The notes beneath the pieces were generated by a model that saw only the letters and a list, made by a program, of their open reading frames with translations, had not been told where the DNA came from and searched no databases. A stretch of 64,000 bases of DNA from JBQLZQ01 sp052168355. GTDB lineage: Bacteria; Pseudomonadota; Alphaproteobacteria; DSM-16000; Inquilinaceae. Below, piece after piece: positions 47,962 through 56,741 of the stretch (position 1 is its first letter; each line of letters begins with the position of its first letter). The stretch spans positions 1 through 64,000 of the forward strand of contig JBQLZQ010000068.1 of assembly GCA_052168355.1 (NCBI GenBank), written 5' to 3'. Position numbers and translations under genes: made by a program.

Positions 47962-47994
47962 TCGACCGTTCCGCCTCATATTGGAGATATAAAA

Positions 47995-48906
47995 ATGTTT
48001 AAGTCCATCATCGGCGCCGCGGGCGGCGTCGCCCTGGCACTGGCCTCACTGCAGGCCGGCGCGACCGACCGCGGCTACGCCAATCCCGACCTTCTGCTGA
48101 CGGCCGAAACCCTGGCCGCCGCCATGAAGACCGCTGCGGAGGATCCCACGCGGACGGACAGCCGCCCCGATCTTGTCGTGGTCGACGTTCGTCCACATGC
48201 TGATTACGCTGGCGGCCACATTCCGGGTGCCCGGCATGTCGAGCCGAACGCGGTGGCCGACCCCGACGCCCCTGTCGATGGGGCGCTGCGGTCCGAAACC
48301 GCGATCGCGGAGATCTTCGCGGATCTCGGCATTTCGGCTCAAACCCGCGTCGTGCTCTACGACGACAAGGGCGGTTTCCATGCCGCAAGGATGTTCTGGC
48401 TTGCCGAGCATTACGGCCACCGCAAGGTGAGCATGCTCGACGGCGGCATCCAGGCCTGGCAGGCGAATGGAGGGGCCTTGGAGACGGGCATGGCTCCGTC
48501 CGCGCCCGCGGTCCGCTTCCAGCCCGCGGTCGCGTCGCGACGGCTCGCATCGGCCGACTATATCCTTGCCCACAAGGATGACGCCGAGACCGTTGTCGTC
48601 GACGTCCGCCCGCCGGATCTCTTCGCCAAGGGTCATATCCCCTGGGCCGAAAACATCCCCTGGAGCGCGAACCTGAACACGGACGGCACCATGAAATCGG
48701 CCGCCGACCTTGCGGCGCACTTCGAGGCCCGCGGCGTGACCAAGGACCGCAACGTCGTGATCCACTGCCAGAACGGCCTGGCGTCCGCCCACAGCTACGT
48801 GGCGCTTCGCCTGCTCGGCTATCCGAAGGTGCGTGTCTATCACCGCTCCTGGGCGGAATGGGGTTCCGCCGACGATCTGCCCAAAGCGGCGAACGACGCG
48901 GGATAA
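47995..48906 (+). CDS. Periplasmic two-domain rhodanese (thiosulfate sulfurtransferase)
   Basis: A 303-residue exported sulfurtransferase. A signal peptide covers about residues 1-23 (SIIGAAGGVALALASLQAGA). The N-terminal rhodanese domain (about 30-165) keeps VVVDVRPHADYAGGHIPGA but has no cysteine in its active loop (YDDKGG). The C-terminal domain (about 180-295) has the catalytic Cys258 in IHCQNGLASAH. It lies 33 bases after the peroxiredoxin gene. It may move sulfane sulfur in the periplasm under oxidative stress; acceptor unknown. Confidence 0.9.
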   Translation: MFKSIIGAAGGVALALASLQAGATDRGYANPDLLLTAETLAAAMKTAAEDPTRTDSRPDLVVVDVRPHADYAGGHIPGARHVEPNAVADPDAPVDGALRSETAIAEIFADLGISAQTRVVLYDDKGGFHAARMFWLAEHYGHRKVSMLDGGIQAWQANGGALETGMAPSAPAVRFQPAVASRRLASADYILAHKDDAETVVVDVRPPDLFAKGHIPWAENIPWSANLNTDGTMKSAADLAAHFEARGVTKDRNVVIHCQNGLASAHSYVALRLLGYPKVRVYHRSWAEWGSADDLPKAANDAG

Positions 48907-48998
48907 GCCCGGCGGCGTCCCGTCTCACAGACCATACGCGACTCCCCGTGTCGTTGGCGCGATGCGGGGCGTCCGTCCTCAGAACATTGGAGAAACCG

Positions 48999-49820
48999 AT
49001 GGATACAATGACCCTTCTGCCGGCGCTCGATGCGCAGACCACCTACGACGCGGCGGCAGACCATTTCGACGACCCACCTTTGGCATTCTGGGACCGGCAC
49101 GGCCGGCAGGCCGTTGACCTGATCGATCTCAAACCCGGCGATCGCGTCCTCGATGTCGGGTGCGGCACCGGAGCCTCGGCCATCCCGGCCGCACGCGCGG
49201 TGGGACCCCAGGGCAGCGTTCTTGGCATCGACATCGCCGAGAACATGCTTGTGCGGGCTCGGGCCAAGGCCAAGACCGCGGGGCTGGCCAACATCCGCTT
49301 CGACCGGGGAGACATGGCGGAGCCGGACTGCCGGCCGGGGACGCTCGACGCCATCATTTCGGTATTCTCGATCTTCTTCGTGCCGGACATGCCGCGGGTG
49401 CTGGCCAAGCTGGGATGCCTGCTGCGCCCCGGTGGACGGCTTGTCGTCACCGCCTGGCAGCGGGATGCGTTTTTCCCGGGCGCGGCGGCCTTTGCCACGG
49501 CGCTGCGGGAAATTCGGCCGGATATCCCGTCCGCCAAGCGGCCCTGGGAGCGTCTCATCGACCCCGAGCGCCTGCGCGCCCTTCTTGTGCAGGCCGGCTT
49601 CACGCCGCCGCGCATCGTGCCGATCACCGACCGCCAGCCGCTGGAGACACCCGAAGACTGGTGGACCATCGCCCTGGGCAGCGGCTACCGCAACCAGATC
49701 GAGAAGCTGTCGGCCGCCGAGCGGGAGGCCGTCCGCTCCCGTACCACAGAGCTGTTGGCCCGGGACAATGTCCGCGCAATCGAAACGAGCGTCCAGCACG
49801 CGCTCGCCGTACGGGTTTAG
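48999..49820 (+). CDS. SAM-dependent methyltransferase (UbiE-like)
   Basis: A 273-residue class I methyltransferase. Motif I is VLDVGCGTGASAIPAARAVG (about residues 49-68), motif II SVLGIDIAENMLVRARAKAK, and motif III CLLRPGGRLVVTAW. The N-terminal YDAAADHFDDPPLAFWDRHG is found in uncharacterised UbiE-like enzymes. GGAG precedes the start. It follows the rhodanese gene by 92 bases in the same direction and ends 26 bases from the convergent M23 peptidase gene. Substrate unknown. Confidence 0.87.
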   Translation: MDTMTLLPALDAQTTYDAAADHFDDPPLAFWDRHGRQAVDLIDLKPGDRVLDVGCGTGASAIPAARAVGPQGSVLGIDIAENMLVRARAKAKTAGLANIRFDRGDMAEPDCRPGTLDAIISVFSIFFVPDMPRVLAKLGCLLRPGGRLVVTAWQRDAFFPGAAAFATALREIRPDIPSAKRPWERLIDPERLRALLVQAGFTPPRIVPITDRQPLETPEDWWTIALGSGYRNQIEKLSAAEREAVRSRTTELLARDNVRAIETSVQHALAVRV

Positions 49821-49846
49821 AGCCGTCCGCCGATACCGGCGGTCTG

Positions 49847-50956
49847 CTAAAGCCGCGCCGGCATCGGCGGGAGCTGGCCCAGGGGGTCGACGGCCAGCGA
49901 CCCCCGCCGGATCTCGAAATGAAGCTGGGGGGCGGCCACGCTGCCGCTGCTGCCCACCGTCGCCACCACATCGCCGGCGGCCACCGTCTGGCCGCGGTTG
50001 ACGAGGATCTGCTCCAGATGGGCATAGGCGGTGACCCAGCCGCCGGCATGGCGGATCAGCAGCAGATTGCCAAAGCCGCGCACCTCGTTGCCGGTATAGG
50101 CGACAACGCCGTTTTCCGCCGCGCGCACCTCGGTTCCGCGCTCGGCCAGGATATTGATGCCGTCGTTTTTCTGGCCGTTCGCGGTGGCGCCGAAGCTTGT
50201 TCCGATGGGCCCGACGAGAGGCCATTGGAACCCCTCTCCGGCCTGGGGCGGGACCGCGCCGGTGACCGCGGGCGCCGGCGGCGGTGCGGTGACGGATGCC
50301 GGTTCCGCCGGTTCGGGGGTGGGGGCCGACGCCGTCGGGGCCGGCGGCGGGGCGGTGGCGGTCACCACCTGTTGCGAGGGCTGGACGGTCCGCAGGGGCG
50401 CGCGTGCCGGAACCGGGCCCTGGGCCGGTTCGACCGAGGCCACCGGGGCCGCGCCCGCGCTGCGGCCGGCCGGCGGCAACGGTGGCGCGACCGGCCGCTC
50501 GGCGACGGCGGTCGCCGATCCCGATCCGAGAGGCAGCCGCAGCCGTTGGCCGATCAGAATGCGATAGGGAGGGCCCAAATTGTTGAGTCTGGCGATATCC
50601 TCCATCTCCACGCCATAGCGCAAGGCCAGCGCATAGAGGGAATCACCGGCCTCGACCAGATGGATGCGGGGCTGCGGCAGACGCAGTTCCTGCCCTGCCT
50701 GAAGGGTATAGGGAGGGCGTAAATTGTTGGCGGCGATCAGATCCGCCGTCGGCACGTTGTAGCGGCGGGCGATGGCCTGCACCGTGTCGCCGGGCTGGAC
50801 CGTCACGGACGCCGAATTGACGGCCCGGGGCTGGGGCTGCGGCGGCGGAATGATGTTGCAGCCGCTCAAGGCCACGACCAAAGCTAGGAGCGCTGCTCCC
50901 GCGGCGGTGCGGGCTCGGGTCTGTCGGGCAGCAAGGGCACGAAGCGGACCGGCCAC
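49847..50956 (-). CDS. LysM/M23-domain lipoprotein, murein hydrolase regulator type (NlpD-like)
   Basis: A 369-residue outer-membrane-type lipoprotein. The GTG start has GGAGGAATT directly upstream and gives a signal with lipobox LSGC (VVALSGC). Two LysM repeats follow (VQPGDTVQAIARRYNVPTAD and VEAGDSLYALALRYGVEMED), then a Pro/Ala-rich linker, and a C-terminal M23 domain (NDGINILAERGTEVRAAENG, AYAHLEQILVNRGQTVAAGD, PQLHFEIRRG). The HxH of active M23 enzymes is reduced to LHFEI and the GINI strand replaces the GxxxD metal site, so it is likely an amidase activator rather than a peptidase. It overlaps pcm by 73 bases. Confidence 0.87.
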   Translation of the reverse strand: MAGPLRALAARQTRARTAAGAALLALVVALSGCNIIPPPQPQPRAVNSASVTVQPGDTVQAIARRYNVPTADLIAANNLRPPYTLQAGQELRLPQPRIHLVEAGDSLYALALRYGVEMEDIARLNNLGPPYRILIGQRLRLPLGSGSATAVAERPVAPPLPPAGRSAGAAPVASVEPAQGPVPARAPLRTVQPSQQVVTATAPPPAPTASAPTPEPAEPASVTAPPPAPAVTGAVPPQAGEGFQWPLVGPIGTSFGATANGQKNDGINILAERGTEVRAAENGVVAYTGNEVRGFGNLLLIRHAGGWVTAYAHLEQILVNRGQTVAAGDVVATVGSSGSVAAPQLHFEIRRGSLAVDPLGQLPPMPARL

Positions 50957-51552
50957 AATTCCTCCATATCCAGACCGTCGTCCTCGCGGGTCACGCGGAC
51001 GATCCTCTGATCCCGACGCTCGTCGCCGAGAGGGATCACCAGCACACCACCAATGCCCAGTTGATTCGTCAAGGCTTTTGGGGGTTCCCGCCCATTGTGG
51101 GCGGCGGTGACGATGATCCGGTCGAACGGCGCCTGTTCGGGCCATCCACGCGTGCCGTCACCGGCCCGCGCGGTCAGGTTGGTAATGCGCAAGGTCGCCA
51201 ATCGTTCCTCGGCAACCTTCAGAAGGTCGGCGTGACGCTCGATGGTGTAGAGCCGCCGGCAGAGTTTGGCCAGAACCGCCGCCTGATATCCCGACCCGGT
51301 GCCGATCTCGAGCACCTTGTGGCGATCGGTGACACCAAGGGCGGCGGTCATCAAAGCCACCACAAGTGGCTGGCTGATGGTCTGGCCCATGCCGATGGGC
51401 AGGGCCATGTCCTCATAGGCCTGATCCAGGAAGGCCTTGGGTACGAACAGTTCGCGGGGAATGCGCTCGATGGCGCTCAGCACGCCGGTATCGGTGACGC
51501 CCGACCGGCGCAGGGTCATCAAAAGCCGTATCTTGCGGGCATCCGCCGTCAC
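50884..51552 (-). CDS. pcm: Protein-L-isoaspartate O-methyltransferase
   Basis: A 222-residue cytoplasmic repair enzyme that methylates isoaspartyl residues in damaged proteins. The family motifs are IPRELFVP, YEDMALPIGMGQTISQP, VLEIGTGSGYQAAVLAKL (SAM motif I) and FDRIIVTAA. The GTG start overlaps the surE stop (GTGA), the usual surE-pcm pairing. The C-terminal 24 codons are also read in another frame as the start of the lipoprotein gene. Confidence 0.95.
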   Translation of the reverse strand: MTADARKIRLLMTLRRSGVTDTGVLSAIERIPRELFVPKAFLDQAYEDMALPIGMGQTISQPLVVALMTAALGVTDRHKVLEIGTGSGYQAAVLAKLCRRLYTIERHADLLKVAEERLATLRITNLTARAGDGTRGWPEQAPFDRIIVTAAHNGREPPKALTNQLGIGGVLVIPLGDERRDQRIVRVTREDDGLDMEELWPVRFVPLLPDRPEPAPPREQRS

Positions 51553-52316
51553 GCGAAGGCCCGTTTGAGATCGTCGATCAGCGGCCGGTAGGTCAAATCC
51601 ATGTACAGCGGCGTCACCGAGATGCGGTTGTTCAGCAGGGCGTGGATATCGGTATCCTCCGGCACGTCCTCGCCGCCGCGCGTGGTCCCGATCCAGAAAT
51701 AGGACCTGCCGCGCGGGTCCTTGCGCTCCACCAGCTCGTCGCCGATCTTGTTGTTGCCGTGCTGCACGATGGCGATGCCTTCCACCTTGTCGGCCGGGAT
51801 GGCCGGGAAGTTGACATTGATCAGCACGCCACGGGGCCAGTCGATGGCCGTCGCCCGGCGCAGCACCTCCGGCCCCCAGCGCTCGGCCGTCGACCAGTCG
51901 GGCGGCCCGTCGATCGGAATGGCCTGGCTGAAGGCGATGGCCCGGATGCCCAGCAACGTCGATTCCATGGCGGCGGCAATCGTGCCCGAATAGGTGACGT
52001 CCTCGGCAATATTGTGACCGTGATTCACGCCAGACAAGACGAAATCCGGCTTGTGATCGGCCAGGATGTGGTTCACGGCCAGAAGAACGCAGTCGGTCGG
52101 CGTGCCGTCGATCGCAAAACGCCGCTCCGACACTTGGCGCAGGCGCAACGGGCGATGAATGGTCAGCGAATGGCCGGCACCGCTCTGTTCGGTTTCCGGG
52201 GCGCACACCCACACATCCTCGGTCATTGACCGGGCGATGTGCTCCAGAACGCCAAAACCGTCGGCGTGGATGCTGTCGTCGTTGCTCAAAAGAATACGGG
52301 GGGCGGTGTCAGCCAT
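51549..52316 (-). CDS. surE: 5'/3'-nucleotidase SurE
   Basis: A 255-residue metal-dependent nucleotidase. The metal-binding N-terminus is LLSNDDSIHADG, where Ser takes the place of the usual Gly after the Asp-Asp pair. GAGHSLTIHRPLR, DGTPTDCVLLAVNHI, SGVNHGHNIAEDVTYSGTIAAAME and RGVLINVNFP are family blocks. It hydrolyses nucleoside monophosphates and possibly short polyphosphates. It overlaps serS by eight bases and pcm by four, so serS-surE-pcm-lipoprotein forms one operon. Confidence 0.96.
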   Translation of the reverse strand: MADTAPRILLSNDDSIHADGFGVLEHIARSMTEDVWVCAPETEQSGAGHSLTIHRPLRLRQVSERRFAIDGTPTDCVLLAVNHILADHKPDFVLSGVNHGHNIAEDVTYSGTIAAAMESTLLGIRAIAFSQAIPIDGPPDWSTAERWGPEVLRRATAIDWPRGVLINVNFPAIPADKVEGIAIVQHGNNKIGDELVERKDPRGRSYFWIGTTRGGEDVPEDTDIHALLNNRISVTPLYMDLTYRPLIDDLKRAFA

Positions 52317-53583
52317 GGGGTTCGATGATCTCCTGGCCGCGCATGTAGGGCCGCAACGCCTCGGGCACGACGACCGATCCGTCCGGTTGCTGATAGGTTT
52401 CGAGAACGGCGATCAAGGCCCGTCCCACGGCGACCCCCGACCCGTTCAGGGTGTGGGTAAGGCGCGGCGCCTTCTCGCCCTTGGCGCGACACCGCGCCTG
52501 CATGCGCCGGGCCTGGAAATCGCCGCAGGTCGAACAGGACGAGATCTCGCGGTACGCCCCCTGCCCCGGCAGCCAGACCTCGATGTCGTAGGTCTTGCGG
52601 GCGGCAAAGCCCATGTCACCGGCGCACAGCACCATCACACGGTAGGCCAGGCCAAGGGCTGTCAGGACCGCCTCGGCGCATTCCGTCATGCGCTCCAGCT
52701 CGGCGTTCGACTGGTCGGGACCGACGATGCTGACCAGCTCCACCTTGTAGAACTGGTGTTGGCGGATCATGCCCCGCGTGTCCTTGCCGGCGGCCCCGGC
52801 TTCCGACCGGAAACTGGGGGTTAGCGCCGTGAAGCGCAGCGGCAGCCCATCTTCGTCGACGATGCGGTCGGCGACCAGATTGGTCAGCGGCACCTCGGCG
52901 GTGGGGATCAGCCAATGGTCGGTGCCGGTGCGGAACAGATCATCGGCGAACTTTGGCAATTGACCGGTTCCGAACAGGGCCTGATCGCGCACCAGAAGCG
53001 GCGGTGCCACCTCCGTATACCCGTGCCTTTCGGTGTGGAGGTCGATCATGAACTGGCCCAGGGCCCGCTCCAGCCGGGCCAACGCCCCGCGCAGCACGAC
53101 GAAGCGCGATCCCGACATGGCGGCCGCGGCCGGGAAATCCATCAGGCCCAGGCCTTCGCCCAGGGCGTCGTGCTCCCGCGCGCTGTTCATCCGCTTGGGC
53201 TCGCCGGCGCGGCGGCATTCCACGTTCGCCGTCTCGTCGGCGCCGTCGGGTACGTCGTCGGCGGGGGCGTTCGGCAACTCGGCCATGGCGGCGCGCAACT
53301 CTCCGGCCAGCGCGTGCGCCTCGGTCTCCAGCGTGGCCATGCGGCTCTTGATGTCGTTGACCTCGGCCATCAGGGGCGCGGCGTCGCCGCCCTGCTGCTT
53401 GGCGGCGCCGATCTGCCTGGAGGCTTCGTTGCGACGGCTCTGAAGAGCCTGAAGCTCGGTCAGGACGGCCCGGTGACGCTCGTCCTGTTCGAGAAGACGG
53501 TAGGCCATGGGGGCGAGACCGCGACGCGCCATGGCAGCATCGAACGCGGCGGGTGCCTCGCGAATCCAGCGAATATCATGCAT
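52309..53583 (-). CDS. serS: Seryl-tRNA synthetase
   Basis: A 424-residue class II aminoacyl-tRNA synthetase charging tRNA-Ser. The N-terminal coiled-coil arm covers about residues 30-105 (LQALQSRRNEASRQIGAAK). Class II motif 2 is FTALTPSFRSEAGAAGKDTRG with HQFYKVELV, and motif 3 lies in GSGVAVGRALIAVLE. REISSCSTCGDFQARRM matches bacterial SerRS. The ATG gives MHDIRWIREAP, the standard opening; a longer reading adds 15 residues. Confidence 0.97.
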   Translation of the reverse strand: MHDIRWIREAPAAFDAAMARRGLAPMAYRLLEQDERHRAVLTELQALQSRRNEASRQIGAAKQQGGDAAPLMAEVNDIKSRMATLETEAHALAGELRAAMAELPNAPADDVPDGADETANVECRRAGEPKRMNSAREHDALGEGLGLMDFPAAAAMSGSRFVVLRGALARLERALGQFMIDLHTERHGYTEVAPPLLVRDQALFGTGQLPKFADDLFRTGTDHWLIPTAEVPLTNLVADRIVDEDGLPLRFTALTPSFRSEAGAAGKDTRGMIRQHQFYKVELVSIVGPDQSNAELERMTECAEAVLTALGLAYRVMVLCAGDMGFAARKTYDIEVWLPGQGAYREISSCSTCGDFQARRMQARCRAKGEKAPRLTHTLNGSGVAVGRALIAVLETYQQPDGSVVVPEALRPYMRGQEIIEPHG

Positions 53584-53678
53584 GGCGACTCGGTCTCTAA
53601 ACGGCAGGACGCGCGAGTGTATAGGCAAGCTGGGCGCTCAAATCCAGCGCCGGCGTGCTTCAAGCGGGATCGATGCGC

Positions 53679-54491
53679 CTATTCGCCGGCCGCCTCGGCG
53701 GTTTCGGCGGCCTCGCGTTTGCGCTCGATCATCCGCGCCAGGACGATGGATATCTCGTAGAGAAGCAGGATCGGGATGGCCAGGCCCACTTGGCTGATGA
53801 GGTCGGGCGGGGTCAGAATGGCGGCCACCACGAAGACGCCGACGATGGCGTATTTGCGCTTTTCAGCCAGCCCCTTCGATGTCACCAGGCCGACCCGGGC
53901 CATCAGGGTCAACGCCACGGGCAGCTGAAAGGCCAGGCCGAAGGCGAAGATCAGCTTCATCACCAGGCCAAGATACTCGCCCACCCGCGCCTCGAGCTGG
54001 ATCGGCAGCATGTCTCCCCCGCCGCCCGTTTCGAACGACAGGAAGAACCGCCAAGCCAACGGAAAGATGATATAATAAACCATGGCGCCGCCGGAAAAGA
54101 ACAGGATCGGCGTGGCCACCAGAAACGGCAAAAACGCCTTCTTCTCGGTTTTGTACAGGCCCGGCGCGATGAACATCCAAAGCTGGCTTGCGATGATGGG
54201 AAAGGACAGGAAGGCCGCCGCGAAGAAAGCCACCTTGATGTAGGTGAAAAACACCTCCGTCAACGCCGTGTAAATCAGTCGGCGATTGTCCCCTTCCAGG
54301 AGATCTGAAAGAGGACGAACGAGGAAAGCGTAGATATCCTCGGCAAAATAATAGCAAACGGCAAAAGCGACCGCCAAGGCGACGATCGAATACAACAGGC
54401 GGTTCCTCAGCTCGATCAGATGATCGATCAGAGGCATCTGTTTATCTTCGATCGAAGTGTCTTCGACCGGTTTGTCTTTATTGGCCGCCAC
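53679..54491 (-). CDS. tatC: Twin-arginine translocase subunit TatC
   Basis: A 270-residue inner-membrane protein with six predicted helices, the signal-recognition core of the Tat system. MPLIDHLIELRNRLLYSIVAL is the conserved N-terminal cytoplasmic segment and first helix; LTEVFFTYIKVAFFAAAFLS, FSGGAMVYYIIFPLAWRFFL and the glutamate-containing loop before VGEYLGLVMKLIFAFGLAFQ follow. The Tat signals of the FDH alpha subunit and small protein in this window are possible substrates. The start is GTG; the internal ATG at residue 19 is the alternative. Confidence 0.96.
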   Translation of the reverse strand: MAANKDKPVEDTSIEDKQMPLIDHLIELRNRLLYSIVALAVAFAVCYYFAEDIYAFLVRPLSDLLEGDNRRLIYTALTEVFFTYIKVAFFAAAFLSFPIIASQLWMFIAPGLYKTEKKAFLPFLVATPILFFSGGAMVYYIIFPLAWRFFLSFETGGGGDMLPIQLEARVGEYLGLVMKLIFAFGLAFQLPVALTLMARVGLVTSKGLAEKRKYAIVGVFVVAAILTPPDLISQVGLAIPILLLYEISIVLARMIERKREAAETAEAAGE

Positions 54492-54577
54492 GACGCGTCT
54501 GGTCCTGCATTCTGAAGAGATAGTGGTTCGGCGGCGCCCTGTCGGGCCCGTGCCCTACGGCATCAAGGCATCATGCC

Positions 54578-55192
54578 CTACGCGGGGTCGCCTGGCACTG
54601 TAGCCGATGGCTTCGCCTTTTTGGAGGCCGGTCGACGGGGTTTCGCCGTTTTGGCCTTGGAGGGCGTCGGGCGCGTTCCGCTCGGACTTTCCGCCGCAGG
54701 GCCAACGGAGGCCGGGTCGGCCGTGGCCGTCGATCCGTTGGATTTGGCCGATGGCCCTGCCTTTGTTTCCGTCGCCTTTGTTCCCGCCGCTTTTGGTCCC
54801 GCTGCCTTTGATCCCATTGGCTCCTGCCCAGCCGCCGGCTTGACATTTTCCGCCGGTCCGGCGACCGCGGCCTGCTTGACCGGGGAGGATCCGGCCGTCG
54901 GGTCGTTCGGTGACCGCAAGCTCTTGCTCAGCGAGCCGTCGGGATCCACGCTCCGCTCGATTTCCCGCTTAATGCTGAAGTTGCTGGCCTGCTGGAGACC
55001 CTTGCGCGCGTCTTCCAGTTCCGCATCGCGCACCATGGTGTCGATATGGCGTTGAAAGTCGCCGGTCACGGCCCGGGCCTTGCGCACCCATTTGCCGACC
55101 GTGTAGAGCGCCTTTGGCAGGTCTTTGGGCCCGATGACGAGAAGCGCCACGACCAGGATCAGCGCGAATTCCGGCCAACCGATGTCAAGCAT
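54578..55192 (-). CDS. tatB: Twin-arginine translocase subunit TatB
   Basis: A 204-residue protein with one N-terminal helix MLDIGWPEFALILVVALLVI followed by GPKDLPKALYTVGKWV, the hinge and amphipathic helix of TatB. The Glu at position 8 and the GPKDLP hinge are standard. The last 100 residues are Ala/Pro/Lys-rich (KAAGPKAAGTKATETKAG) and probably disordered. It lies between tatA and tatC on the same strand. TatB joins TatC to form the receptor complex. Confidence 0.95.
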   Translation of the reverse strand: MLDIGWPEFALILVVALLVIGPKDLPKALYTVGKWVRKARAVTGDFQRHIDTMVRDAELEDARKGLQQASNFSIKREIERSVDPDGSLSKSLRSPNDPTAGSSPVKQAAVAGPAENVKPAAGQEPMGSKAAGPKAAGTKATETKAGPSAKSNGSTATADPASVGPAAESPSGTRPTPSKAKTAKPRRPASKKAKPSATVPGDPA

Positions 55193-55252
55193 AACGTGCT
55201 TTCCAGCCCGAACCCCGCCCGAACCGACGTTCGGGCAGTTTTACGGCGTCAA

Positions 55253-55480
55253 TCAGGACTTGGTTGCCTCGTCCTTTTGGGTGGTGTTCATCGCCACCTT
55301 GCCGTCGGCGTCGATCTGCTTGTTGGAATCCGAGGCGGTTGCGTCTTCGTCGCGCATTCCCGACTTGAAGTTCTTAATCCCTTTGGCGACATCGCCGGCC
55401 AAACGGGGGATCTTGCCGGCGCCGAACAGCAGGACGACGATCAGCAGGATCAGGACGAGCTGCCATGGACCGAAGGACAT
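55253..55480 (-). CDS. tatA: Twin-arginine translocase subunit TatA
   Basis: A 75-residue pore-forming subunit. One short helix, PWQLVLILLIVVLLFGAGKI, is followed by the FGAGKIP hinge and the amphipathic PRLAGDVAKGIKNFKSGM helix. TatA polymers form the export path for folded proteins. The ATG follows CGAAGGAC. It is read with tatB after 60 bases. In the usual alphaproteobacterial order it follows scpB directly, but here an ABC ATPase gene intervenes. Confidence 0.95.
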   Translation of the reverse strand: MSFGPWQLVLILLIVVLLFGAGKIPRLAGDVAKGIKNFKSGMRDEDATASDSNKQIDADGKVAMNTTQKDEATKS

Positions 55481-55573
55481 GTATATGCTCCGTAAGGAAA
55501 AACCGCTTGTCGCGGCCGATAATGGCAGATCGCGCCCTTAGCCGCAACGCCCGCGCGGCCTGCCTCCCATCAG

Positions 55574-56674
55574 CTAAATGGGCATCCCGGCGGGAAAAAC
55601 AAAGGCCTGAGCGGGATCCAGCCGGATCGACAGCAGGCTGCCTTCCCGAGGCAGGAACTGACCGCCGGTGCGCACATGGACATGCAGAGGCGGCGCCGCG
55701 CCATCCGCGACGGACAGATGGATCATGCTGGTCCGCCCCAGCAGACGCGACGCCTCCACCCGTCCCTGGAGCTCGCCCGGGCCCGGCATAACGGCCAGTT
55801 GCATGGCCTCGGGACGGATCAGAACCCTCACCGGCGCCCCATCCTCGAGGTCGGGGGCGGCGATGTCTCCCAGTGGGGTCCGTACGAGGCCATGGTCGAC
55901 GATTCCGGCGAGATCGTTCACTTCGCCGAAAAACGCGGCGGCAAAGGCGCTGGTCGGGCGGCAATAGAGGTCCAGCGGGGTCCCAAGTTGGGCGATACGG
56001 CCATGATTCATCAGGGCGATCCGGTCGGCCAGGAACATGGCTTCCTCCGGATCGTGGGTGACGATCATAGTCGCCGCGCCGTTTTGCTTGAGCACATGCA
56101 GGGTCTCGTCGCGGACCTGGGCACGCAGGCGGACGTCCAGGCCGGAAAACGGCTCGTCCAGCAGGAGAACGCCGGGATTGGGGGCCATCGCCCGGGCAAG
56201 GGCCACCCTTTGCTGCTGGCCCCCGGACAGCATATGGGGAAAGGCACCGGCATGGTCGGACATGCCGACCTGGGAAAGGGCCTCCAGGGCCCTCCGGCGT
56301 TGCACGTCGCTGCGCTGCCCGGCCAACCCGAAGCGGACATTGTCGAGCACGGTCAGGTGCGGAAACAGCGCATAATCCTGGAAAACCAGGCCGACCCCCC
56401 TTCCCTCGGGCGGGGTCGTCCGCCGACCGTCGGCGACGATGCGGTTTCCGATCCGCACCTCGCCGCGCTGCAGTTCCTCCAGTCCGGCGGCAACCCGAAG
56501 AAGGGTCGATTTGCCACAGCCGGACGGCCCGACTAGGCACACGATCTCACCCTGGGCGATGGTCAGGCTGACCTCGTCCACCGCCACCACGCGGTCGTAG
56601 GCGTGGCGGATATGGCGCAGCACCAGGGCTGGGGTGGCGGCCGGGGCGGGTGTGATGGCGGTCTGAGCGATCAT
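55574..56674 (-). CDS. ABC transporter ATP-binding protein (iron/ferric type, orphan)
   Basis: A 366-residue ATPase. Walker A is GPSGCGKSTL (about 49-58), Q-loop VFQDYALFPHLTV, signature LSGGQQQRVALARAMA, Walker B VLLLDEPF and the switch His in VTHDPEEAMFLAD. The C-terminal 130 residues are a TOBE/OB regulatory domain (PVRVLIRPEAMQL). This matches FbpC-like ferric or related CUT1-type importers. No permease or binding-protein gene is adjacent, so it probably serves a transporter encoded elsewhere. It lies between tatA and scpB, a site where the conserved order has no such gene. Confidence 0.87.
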   Translation of the reverse strand: MIAQTAITPAPAATPALVLRHIRHAYDRVVAVDEVSLTIAQGEIVCLVGPSGCGKSTLLRVAAGLEELQRGEVRIGNRIVADGRRTTPPEGRGVGLVFQDYALFPHLTVLDNVRFGLAGQRSDVQRRRALEALSQVGMSDHAGAFPHMLSGGQQQRVALARAMAPNPGVLLLDEPFSGLDVRLRAQVRDETLHVLKQNGAATMIVTHDPEEAMFLADRIALMNHGRIAQLGTPLDLYCRPTSAFAAAFFGEVNDLAGIVDHGLVRTPLGDIAAPDLEDGAPVRVLIRPEAMQLAVMPGPGELQGRVEASRLLGRTSMIHLSVADGAAPPLHVHVRTGGQFLPREGSLLSIRLDPAQAFVFPAGMPI

Positions 56675-56741
56675 CGCCTGTCAGATAAGGGCCACCTGCA
56701 CCCGTTTGCAAGCATGAACCCCATGGACAACTGGCGATTGG

